This document shows, piece after piece, positions 55,347-64,000 of a stretch of 64,000 bases of DNA. The position numbers were made by a program, and so were the translations under genes. The stretch covers positions 1,116,001 to 1,180,000 of the forward strand of contig JAVHNS010000010.1 of the NCBI GenBank assembly GCA_036872755.1, written 5' to 3'. The first letter of the stretch is position 1, and each line of letters opens with the position of its first letter. The notes under the pieces were generated by a model that worked only from the letters and a program-made list of their open reading frames with translations, ran no database searches and was not told where the DNA came from. The stretch comes from Orbilia blumenaviensis. Lineage: Eukaryota; Ascomycota; Orbiliomycetes; Orbiliales; Orbiliaceae.

Positions 55347-57719
55347 ATGCCATACATCGCATCTACCCCAGAAGCCCTTTCTGCCCGTCTCGGGCGAACC
55401 GACAGCCTAAACCCGGCGACTACCTGTCGTGGCATCAGCATTAGTAGTGGGAAGCCATGTCGACGGAATATCACCGCCAAGGCACCGGCGGGCAAAAAAT
55501 CCACGGCTAGCAGCAGCAATGGCGGGAAAGCCAATCCGGGAGAAGAGTTCTTTTGCTGGCAGCATAAAGATCAAGCAGCCGACACTGTGGTTTTACATAG
55601 AACGGATAGCCAGAAGAAGAGGCGGTTGCAAGGTCGGACCAGTTTTGATTCCCTGGTAGAGGTTATATTAGGGCCTGAGGCTGCCAGTGGCGACGTTGGG
55701 CCTGGGCAGACACAACTTCTTATTAGAAGAGAGACGCGATTGAGCAATGATGAAGTTATGATCGTGAGCAAGAATACAGTGGTGAAGAAGGACTCTAAGA
55801 TGGTGAAGACCGCTAAAAAGCCTGGCGAGAGTCAGGGTGCGGTCTGGGATGCACTACATAGCCAGGAAAACGGAGCCGCACAAAGTAGCGGTCATACGCC
55901 GTATGGTTCCGATGCGAATGGCCCACAGCAGTATCCTCAGATGAATGGTCAAGACCACTATCAGTACCAACACCAAGGAACACACGGGATATCGCAAGTA
56001 CAGCAGCAGCAGCACGCGCCGTATCGTCCTTCAGCGCCTGCAATGGGGCGGATAGACGAAGCTCCAGGAGATACCTACCCCCCAAATAACGAATTGAAGC
56101 CTCCTCCACCGCGTCCTACCAGTTATAGGCCTAAGAGGCCGTCATTATTAGCACAGTTGTTTTGTTGTCTCTCACTTCAAGATAATAACGATACGCCGCC
56201 GCCGAGGCCGTATGTACCGGCACAGCAACAGCAGCAGGCCCCACCCCAGATGCAATCCGTCAGGCCGACCCATCAGCCCCCTCCCCCAATAAATACGGGC
56301 CCATATACGAATAACTTTCAGGCACCACCTCAGCCTCAACCTGTAACCTCAGGGCCAACCGGACACCACCCCCCACATCTGAAATTTGACGCCCCGATTC
56401 GCCCCGAATACCCGCCTAATATCCATGTTCACAACGGCTGGGACAAGACACCTTACCCACCTGGACTAGATGATGCCGAACTTTCATCTTCATCCGCCGA
56501 TGAAGATTCTGACTCCGACGGTGACGACACTGAAAACATCGCCCTTCCCGATGAAGCTGTCAACTCCATATCGCCCACACTTCCTCTCCATCTTTCATCC
56601 AAAACCCGGACTAAGATCACTACAGAAATGCGGAAACCCATTTCTCAGAAGGATATGCCAGGCTATATCTATATTTTCTGGCTAAAGGACGACACTAGTG
56701 CACCATTGCCCGTTCCTGCATCTGCCCCACCAACTGTGAGCAGTTTCAATGTTCCACCATTGCCTTCCCACCTTGGTGGCAACAATTTCCTTAAACCCCG
56801 TAAAAATAGCTACGTCAAAGACCCAGGTTCAGCAGCTCTATTCCGTGTAGTCGAAGATCCTTACGACGATGACGATGACGATGAAAGTGGCGCCGTTAGC
56901 CCCACATCCAACAATAGACGCAGCCGAGGAGCCAGCATCAGTGCCGCGCCATCATCGCCAGGTGGTAAATCCAGCGACAAAAGAGTACTACTAAAAATTG
57001 GACGTGCGCAGAACGTTCAACAACGGTTGCATCAGTGGAGTCAACAATGCGGATATAACCTCCAATTACTCCGTTATTACCCATACGTCTCCCTTCAAGA
57101 CTCTCCATCCTCTTCGTCACTTCGGGATCTTAGCAAAGGAGGCAGTTCATCACCAGCGCATACACCCGGAACCCCAGGCCTTAGCGCCGGTAGCAGCGGA
57201 TCTCGAACTCCATTGAGTGGGAGAAGCCCCGCAAGCCCTCCCGCGAATCTTGGAGCAAAGAAAGTGCCCTTCTCGCATAGAGTTGAGCGGTTAATTCATC
57301 TTGAATTGCGAGATGACTATTACAACAAGCCTCACTTGTGTGACACTTGCCAACGGGTGCATAAAGAGTGGTTTGCGGTACCAGGGACGAGAGACGGTGT
57401 TAAGCGTGTCGATGAGGTTATTAAACGATGGTGTAAATGGGCGGAGAGTCTTGAAGGAGCAGTAAATAATAGAGAACAAGGAGGCGTCAGTGATGGTTTA
57501 GGACATAGAAGGGGCAATAGCGGCGGTGGTACTACTATTACAGATGCCCAGAAGCTGAAGGATGAAAGGACAGTCACTGGCCCTGTTAGAGGGGTAGATA
57601 GGTCAATGCAGTGGACGGAAGGGTATAATGGCTATGAAGCACCAGGTGCAGATGATGCAGCTGAGGCAGAAAAGAGGAAAACAAGAGTAGATCGCATGGG
57701 AACTTTTGGGTTCTTGTAA
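55347..57719 (+). CDS. T5orf172 (DUF1766, GIY-YIG-like) domain protein
   Basis: Single-exon frame of 790 residues with an ATG start. The N-terminus has a small Cys-containing segment (C27, C38, C70; CRGISISSGKPCRR and FFCWQHKDQ). A long disordered Gln/Pro-rich part (170-370) and an acidic DEDSDSDGDDTE stretch (386-397) follow. The conserved domain is built from three blocks: PGYIYIFWLKD (438-448), VLLKIGRAQNVQQRLHQW (547-564) with NLQLLRYYPY (571-580), and KVPFSHRVERLIHLELRDDY with HLCDTCQRVHKEWF and VDEVIKRWCKW (639-698). These match the fungal T5orf172/DUF1766 group, a GIY-YIG-related putative DNA-binding or nuclease fold. Whether it still cuts or binds DNA cannot be seen. Two low-complexity insertions (449-545 and 582-638) split the domain. 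No intron is needed in the coding part. Confidence 0.85.
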   Translation: MPYIASTPEALSARLGRTDSLNPATTCRGISISSGKPCRRNITAKAPAGKKSTASSSNGGKANPGEEFFCWQHKDQAADTVVLHRTDSQKKRRLQGRTSFDSLVEVILGPEAASGDVGPGQTQLLIRRETRLSNDEVMIVSKNTVVKKDSKMVKTAKKPGESQGAVWDALHSQENGAAQSSGHTPYGSDANGPQQYPQMNGQDHYQYQHQGTHGISQVQQQQHAPYRPSAPAMGRIDEAPGDTYPPNNELKPPPPRPTSYRPKRPSLLAQLFCCLSLQDNNDTPPPRPYVPAQQQQQAPPQMQSVRPTHQPPPPINTGPYTNNFQAPPQPQPVTSGPTGHHPPHLKFDAPIRPEYPPNIHVHNGWDKTPYPPGLDDAELSSSSADEDSDSDGDDTENIALPDEAVNSISPTLPLHLSSKTRTKITTEMRKPISQKDMPGYIYIFWLKDDTSAPLPVPASAPPTVSSFNVPPLPSHLGGNNFLKPRKNSYVKDPGSAALFRVVEDPYDDDDDDESGAVSPTSNNRRSRGASISAAPSSPGGKSSDKRVLLKIGRAQNVQQRLHQWSQQCGYNLQLLRYYPYVSLQDSPSSSSLRDLSKGGSSSPAHTPGTPGLSAGSSGSRTPLSGRSPASPPANLGAKKVPFSHRVERLIHLELRDDYYNKPHLCDTCQRVHKEWFAVPGTRDGVKRVDEVIKRWCKWAESLEGAVNNREQGGVSDGLGHRRGNSGGGTTITDAQKLKDERTVTGPVRGVDRSMQWTEGYNGYEAPGADDAAEAEKRKTRVDRMGTFGFL

Positions 57720-59513
57720 AAAAAATAGCATGGCAGGTTGTTTTTGAGTGACCCTATTAGCGGATCGTATCATTTTTCATTAATCTTTTTATCATCTTTT
57801 CATCATTTCCATCATTTTTCATCATTCTTTTATACATATATATATTTTTCGGAGGACTGTTTGATTATATTATATTATTTGAGTTTTCGAACGGTAGGGA
57901 AAGTACTATCTTGTTACCATCATTTTTGGATTGGAAACTTTCGGATTGGCAATATTGCGAGCGGATGCATTCATGTCGGTGGCGAGGAAACTGTATACTA
58001 CACACACTCTCTCTTTCTCTATCGTCTCGGTTGTGGTCAAATTGATCAAAAAAATCAAAAATCAAATAGATTCGAGGATCTAGAAATACCGTGATGGAAT
58101 AGCCACAGCATGTTTACATATCCGTAGCCAGTAGATAGTGTGTCATACTCTATCCGGAGAGTGCCTGCCAGACGGGAATCATGACGAGGGAAGCGGAACT
58201 GTAAACGTCAAGAACAGCAGGACTAACCACACGAGGTATTATAGGTGGGGGTACTAAGAGGTGGGAAATATACAACAGATATCAACACGGACATCTGAAG
58301 GTTATAAACCGGTTTCGAAGAATGAGGTCTTCTCATCAATTCGGATATGTATCAGGTGTTTTGTTTACGCTCCTGCAGAGTGGAAATTTATATAGTCGTC
58401 AACGCTTAATATGGGACCCTTTAGTCAGCTCAGTTCCTTCCGAACTGACGACAGAATCCCAATCGAGAAGCAAGCGAGGTTAGATATAATTGATGGCACC
58501 ACGTGCGCAATATTTTAGAAATCACGGAAAATCGTTTTATCGAGGCTCAATTCTTCCACCAAGTATATTCCGCAAGCTTGTTAGTTCTCGCATCCGATGG
58601 TCAAACTGTGGAGACGAGAGTCAGGATGAACATTGCCGAGATCGACAAAGGTCCCAGAAGTCGCGGGGCTCATAGCAGAGAAATCAAAGCGGAGATAGTA
58701 TGCCAAGCTACGCTTTCACCCAAGTTTTCTACTACCTATCCACTTTCAATCTTTTTAGTAGCTCATATACGAGTAGCATTGAATATTCATCTGTTGCAGC
58801 TTTGAGTTGGGTTGTTAAGAGTTTAGCCGGAATTTAGCCTAACTCGCTTCTTGGTCTGCGGAACAGCCATACCCGTGGGACGACTTTTTGGCTAAATTAT
58901 TCGAGTCTGGGGAAAACGGAGAAATCGAAAGAAAGAAAGAAAGTAAAGATATTTGCATAGAAGGGGTTTGATTCTCAGACCATTAATGAAGAACCGTTTT
59001 GCTGGCATTGCCCCAGGTTGTAGTCCGGATAGGGGTTAATCTTTTTGGTTCCCTACGCTAGTGATGTCAGAGCCCCGGTTTCCAGTTGAAATGCATATGC
59101 AGGTTGAATTTAGTCCACGGAATATTTGGATCGAAGGTATGTCGGTCGCATATGGGTAGCTAGGGCTCCAGCTGAATACAAAAAGGTCTTGGCCCCGGGT
59201 ATGGGCGAAACCTGTAAGTTATTCCGTCTTGGAAGCTGGAGACCTAGGTTGAGACGCTGAAATTTGGATATTCGAACTGCTGGTAGTTGGTTTGAAGATG
59301 CTGAAGGAGTAGAATAAAATGGGTATAAAACCTATCGTAGTGTTTCCAAAAGAAAGGCATCCAGATCACAGTAGTGAATCGAATCTAGTCCCTAGCAGCT
59401 TTATAACTTAGAATTCAAGATTAAAGCCTTAAATTCAAAGTCGAGGACGTCTCAAGTTAACCTAATAAGATCAGCCTGGGTAAATACGACGGAATAATTT
59501 CTCAGAATACACC
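57720..59513. other. Intergenic region; promoter of the pectate lyase at its right end
   Basis: No gene is recognised. TCAT-rich simple sequence lies just after the upstream stop (57785-57830). The right end should contain the pectate lyase promoter, with a TATA-like element at 59324-59330. Confidence 0.45.
59324..59330 (+). promoter_or_regulatory. Candidate TATA box of the pectate lyase gene
   Basis: TATAAAA lies 184 bases before the start codon at 59514. This is plausible for a regulated secreted-enzyme gene with a leader of roughly 150 nt. It is a sequence match only. Confidence 0.4.
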
Positions 59514-60651
59514 ATGTTGTATCTCAAGCTCACCACACTCCTCGCAATCCTTCCACTCTTTGCATCCGGGGTCCCGACCGCTGGACCGCACATCAAGAGG
59601 GCAGGTTGCGCAAGCTGCGAGGATGTCGCCCATGGCTTCGCATCGTTGAATGGCGGTACTTATGGCGGCAAAGGTGGTAAAGTAGTCACAGTTACCACAC
59701 ATGCCGACCTAAAGAAATACGCAGGTGCAACTGAGCCACTCATAATCCGGATTGATGGGACCATTATCGCCGAACCCAAGGGTTATGAAGTCCCCGTCAA
59801 GAGCTTCAAGACTATCATCGGCGTTGGTGAGACCGGGCACCTCGTTGGTGGCGGGTTTAACATCAACAACCAGAAGAATGTTATCATTCGGAATCTAGAA
59901 ATCAGTGATAGCTATGAGCCGACTGATTACAATGGAAAAGGAGGAGATTGGGATGGTATTCAGGTTGACACCAGCGTTAACATCTGGATTGATCATGTTA
60001 AGGTGAGCAATGGGATACAGTCAAATTCAGAAGCGGAGGAAGAGACATACTAACAATTTCGTAGCTTGCTCGTATGCGAGACGGTCTCATTGACCTTCGA
60101 AAAGATACCAACTATGTTACCGTCTCAAATTGTCTTCTTTCAGAGCACAATAAAGCATTCGGTATCGGATGGACTGAGAACGTTGTTGCCCAGATGACAG
60201 TAAGTCTTGAGTCATGCACGTACACATGATTGCCACTCGGGTGAAGAATCCTAACTTCTTCTTTTTTCCCCTCAACCAGATCAACGATAACTTCTTTAAT
60301 TCCACTAACCAGCGTGGCCCCTCTGCCGACAATCTCAAATATTGCCACATGTATAACAACTATTTCCTAAACGTCACCTCGTACGGCAACTACGCCCGTG
60401 GCAAAACCGCGCTGCTTGTCGAAAACTCGTATTTCGAAAGAGTTAATGACCCCGTTGTCGCTGGTCCAAACGCTTCGATAAAAAGTAACTGGTTGAAGTT
60501 TAAGGATTGCACCGGAGATATCCATCTGAATGTGAACGCGCACAAGGTCTTCAAAGCGTCGAAATTTTATGAGTATTCGTTGAAAGATCCTTACGATCTG
60601 CCTACTACCATCCCGCCATTTGTGGGACCAAGACCGGAAATCGGTGTTTGA
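59514..60651 (+). CDS. Secreted pectate lyase, polysaccharide lyase family 1
   Basis: Model: join(59514..60002,60065..60199,60280..60651), 331 residues; introns of 62 and 80 nt, all junctions in frame. The enzyme cleaves de-esterified pectin (polygalacturonate) by Ca-dependent beta-elimination outside the cell. It has a signal peptide (MLYLKLTTLLAILPLFASG) and a probable Kex2 site, KR at 28-29, before AGCASC. PL1 hallmarks are GDWDGIQVD (144-152), WIDH (158-161), RDGLIDLRKD (168-177), SEHNKAFGIG (189-198) and NQRGPSADN with the presumed catalytic Arg220, then HMYNNYF. The Asp residues in the DWDG and DGLID segments are the likely Ca ligands by family analogy. The catalytic set looks complete, so the enzyme should be active. 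This suggests a saprobic or plant-associated lifestyle. Confidence 0.95.
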
Positions 60652-61110
60652 AGAGAAGATGGAAGAGGAGGGTGAGGCATCGATCCGGGTGTTCCATGAT
60701 CCGGGTTTAGGAGGGGCTCTTTTTGGTGCACACCCATGTAATAATAGTTGACCAACATGGTAACGCTGTAATAGATTCATCTTGCATCCACGTCACAGAT
60801 CAAGAAACCAGGAACAGCATCAGGAATGTGGCCTGACCTAAACTCGTATTCACTGTATAGTAGTTTATGCATATTGGCCCGGTTTTGGAATATCAAGACA
60901 TATGCACCAGCGTCTCTTTGAAATGGAGCCGCCCGATGATCCGCCATGGATAGATTAATATTAATCCTCTTGATCTTAGCCAACCACTGCGAGGGTCCTT
61001 CGAAGTGCGTTGGTTGTGTTGTAAAGTTGGCGGCAATTTGTCAAAATATAGAGGTCACTAACCACCACTGCAAGTCTCATATGGTAGATCCGGTGGCATA
61101 TGATTGCTAG
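60652..61110. other. 3' flank of pectate lyase, no gene
   Basis: Normal base composition; no coding sequence is recognised. The sequence turns abruptly AT-rich at about 61120. Confidence 0.5.
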
Positions 61111-61119
61111 TTTCATATT

Positions 61120-63045
61120 TGTAAAAGCTTATTAATTAAAATAAAAATTTTACAAAAAATTAAATTTTTGTTAAAAAAATACTAATTATTTTTTTGTATA
61201 TAATAAATAGGATTAAAATTATATTACAATTTAAAAAAATAATTAAGTTATTAATTTATAAATATATAATTAGATTTTAATAGGTTATAAATTTGGTTTA
61301 GTTTATTAAATTATAAAATAAATATATAATAAAATTAATATTTTTATATTATATATATAAATTTTTTTTTTTTAAAAATTTTTTTTTATAAAAATATAAA
61401 AATTATAATTTTAAATGAATATTGATTATAATAAAATTTATATTTATAGTAAGTATGGAAGTTGTATTCAATTAAATAAAGTTAATTATTTAATTTGGAA
61501 GTTTTAAATAATTAAAATATTGAAAATTATTAATTTGTATAAATTGGTAATTAATAATAAATATAATTATAAATTATAAATTAATATAATTATTTTTAGA
61601 ATTGTTTATATTGAAAAATAAGTATGGTTAGGTATAAGAATTAAAATTAGATTTAGTAGTGAATTATATATAATTAATAAAGAAAATAATTTAGTATAAA
61701 GTATGGTTGTAAGGATTAATGTTGAATGAAGGATTTAATTAAAAAAATTTAATTTTAAATATTAAACCTAAATAAAATGAGTTGGAGAAGTATATATAAT
61801 TCTTATAAATAATTTAAATTAAATAGTTTAGTAAATTTTAAATTATTATAGTATAATAAAAATAATTTGGGAAATAATTTATAATTTTTATAGATTGAAA
61901 GTTAATTATGGTATAATTAATAATTTATATTTTTAATTTATAAATTTTTAAATAAAAAAAAAGAAAAATATTTAATAATAAATTAATAGATTTAAATTTA
62001 TTTAAAAATAATTAAAAAGTATATTATATATTATTAATAATAAAATTTTTAAAAATAAATTATTTAATAGAATTTAAGGTTGTTATAATATAATTATTAA
62101 ATTAATTTGGATTTAATTAGTAAAACAATTAGAGTGTATTATTGAAGAAATAATAAATTAATTATTTTAAATAGATATTAAATTACATTTTGATAATAAT
62201 ATTTTTAACATTTTAATTAATTTAATTTTTATTAATTATTAATTAATTAAAAATTTTAAATAAAGTAGTGGTAAAAATAAAAATAAAAATAAAAATAAAA
62301 AAAAAAAATGATAAAAAAAATAAATAAAAAAAAAATAATAAAAATAAAAATAAAAATAATAAATAATAATTAATAATTAAAAATAATATATAATTAAAAA
62401 TAATTAAAAATTATTATTATTATATTAAATTTGGGTATACTATAAAAAAAATATAAATTTAAAAAAATAATTGAACAATTAAAAAAATTAGAATAAAATC
62501 ATTAAACAAATACAGTATTTATAAAAATAAATAATATTTAAAATAATATTTTAAATTTAAAAAATAATTTTTTTAAAAATTTTTTTAATAATAATAAAAT
62601 AAATAATTTATTAATTAATATAATAATTATTAATTAATTAATTAATTTAATTTTTTAAATATTAAATTTAAAAACTTTTATTTATTTTATTATAAATAAA
62701 AAAAATTTAATAAAATATATTTTATTTAAAAATTTTATAATTATAATTATAATTAATAAATTAATAATAAATATTTATAATTAAAATAAAATATAAATTA
62801 TATTAAATTTAAAAATAAAAATATATTAAATATTTAAATTAATTTAAAAATTATTATTAATTATAATTTTAATTTAAAAAAAATATATAATCATTTTTAA
62901 TAAAATTTTATAAATTATAAATTTTAAAAATAACCTAATAACTAAAATATATTTAATAAATAATAAAATTTAAATTTTATATATAATTAAAATATTAATC
63001 AATAAATCAAATAAAATTGAAAATCCAAACCTTAACTGTAAGGTT
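61120..63045. repeat. Second extreme AT-rich block, RIP-like relic
   Basis: About 1.9 kb almost devoid of C and poor in G, with no coding potential. An (AAAAT)-type simple tract lies around 62270-62362. The composition matches the interior of the transposon at 52.4-54.5 kb, including plus-strand C depletion over its first 1.3 kb. I could not find terminal inverted or direct repeats at its edges, so the original element type is unknown. Confidence 0.7.
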
Positions 63046-63064
63046 ATATGTGCGAGAGTGTGCG

Positions 63065-63366
63065 TGTCACGACGGTTGAGAATATGACCTTAGTTATGGT
63101 TATAGATTAAAAGACAAGGAGCTATATACATGACTGCTATCTATGCTTTATATACTGAAGGATATGCGTATCACAGCGTCAGGCCGCGGCTCTCTATTGC
63201 TTCCGGATCAAGGGAACTGATCTGACGTTGGCCCGAGGACCGAAGTTGCCCGGGTGGGTCTCCGGGTGGGTCGCCGCGTGTTCGTGTTGCCCGGACCGGG
63301 TAGCTCTAGCCGTTGTGTTGACCTTGTTGTATTTTGCGCACCACCGCGTGGGTGCGCGGCCTGACA
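63065..63366. mobile_element. Candidate LTR-like sequence (302 bp) next to the AT-rich block
   Basis: It starts TGTCACGACGG and ends CGGCCTGACA, so it is bounded by the TGTCA/TGACA inverted ends typical of LTRs. Base composition is normal, in sharp contrast to the adjoining AT-rich block. Immediate flanks (GTGCG and CCATC) do not form a target duplication, so it is not a simple solo LTR; an element may continue past the window. No convincing tRNA primer site beginning TGG was seen. Tentative. Confidence 0.35.
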
Positions 63367-64000
63367 CCATCCCTCTCTAATAGCCTTCGAAGCTTGCTTG
63401 CTAAAAACTAAATGAGACCTCGTCGCTGCGACCCGTGTTGAAGCTGTAGTTCTCCTGCGTAGCCTAGAGAGTGTTCTAGGGGGCCAGTCCTAGGCTCCAG
63501 CTTACCAGTGTCATCGTACCGCTGCGACTCTGCGCGGGTGTTTCGGAGGCTCTGAGCTTGGCCGCTAGGCTCAAGCGTATGAAAACAATATGCAACAAAA
63601 ACAACACGCTAGCTATAAACTCAAAACAAAACTCTATACATGCTAGGGATTCCACTTATGCACTGTGACTCTGCGGGAGACTGCGTACCGTGAAGTTGTA
63701 TGAAAGATCTTGGGTTTGTTCTGCGACGGCCCGCGGCACGTCGTATTCTAGGGATTTTTGGTGTGGTGTGGGCGGCCGACCGTATAAAATTAAACTTGCC
63801 GTGCTATGCGTCGACCCGCGAGTTTGCATTATCATGAAGCTTGCATTCTACGGGTTGCGACCTTCAGCAACCGTGCTCTACGGCTCGTAGCCTTAAAGCT
63901 TGCATTTTGCGGCTCGTAGCGTGAGGATGTGACTGTAAACTGTATGAATCCCAGCTTCTAGAATCTCAAAGAAGGCTGAAATCTAACATATAACGCTGCG
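63367..64000. other. Non-coding sequence with short imperfect repeats, possibly internal to a retroelement
   Basis: No coding frame with a domain is visible. Around 63835-63925 the motif AAGCTTGCATT followed by a TACGG/TGCGG and a CGTAGC-like segment recurs. GCTGCGAC/CTCTGCG motifs also recur across 63430-63690. These may be leader repeats of an LTR element entering from the right. Confidence 0.35.

Noticed and set aside
61081..63080. Terminal inverted repeats for the second AT-rich block
   Set aside because: Compared both edges in inverse and direct orientation by eye and found no match, unlike the 52.4-54.5 kb element.

Overview
The window comes from a filamentous ascomycete fungus. The genes have short GT-AG introns with CTAAC-type branch points, the leaders are long and pyrimidine-rich with poly-T tracts, and the core genes are eukaryotic (SKP1, eIF6, enolase-phosphatase, a Ran1/Ksp1-type kinase, a secreted PL1 pectate lyase). 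Two very AT-rich blocks look like RIP-type decayed repeats. The combination of low gene density, RIP-like blocks and a patatin/P-loop/RING protein of a kind I recall from truffles and morels suggests a Pezizomycete, but that placement is inference.

Layout. 1-8 kb: two plus-strand single-exon genes, a four-helix membrane protein with a long disordered tail and a SANT-like/AT-hook nuclear protein. 8-12.3 kb: gene-free and purine-rich on the plus strand. 12.3-13.9 kb: the kinase (minus). 13.9-21 kb: no recognisable gene. 21.0-26.5 kb: enolase-phosphatase E1, a 240-residue protein spread over 5.5 kb by very large introns. 28.8-29.9 kb: eIF6 (minus, six exons including 18 and 17 nt microexons). 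34.4-37.2 kb: a 928-residue disordered nuclear-type protein with an AT-hook, followed by a 37.5-38.0 kb repeat cluster. 40.6-41.8 kb: SKP1 (five exons). 43.2-48.5 kb: a ten-exon, roughly 1461-residue zinc-finger / P-loop GTPase / RING-like / patatin protein (minus). 48.9-49.5 kb: a frameshifted coding relic. 52.36-54.47 kb: a 2.1 kb AT-rich transposon relic with 47 bp terminal inverted repeats and TA duplications. 55.3-57.7 kb: a T5orf172-domain protein. 59.5-60.7 kb: the pectate lyase. 61.1-63.05 kb: a second AT-rich block, followed by an LTR-like sequence running toward the window end.

The genes do not form a pathway or cluster. They cover housekeeping (translation, methionine salvage, ubiquitin ligase scaffold), signalling, wall degradation and chromatin-type functions. 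The most unusual item is the patatin-GTPase-RING protein. Its splice model closes in frame across all ten exons, and it keeps the Walker A motif, the DGGG oxyanion loop, the GxSxG nucleophile and the catalytic Asp. That architecture suggests a nucleotide-controlled lipase, possibly with a defence or self/non-self role.
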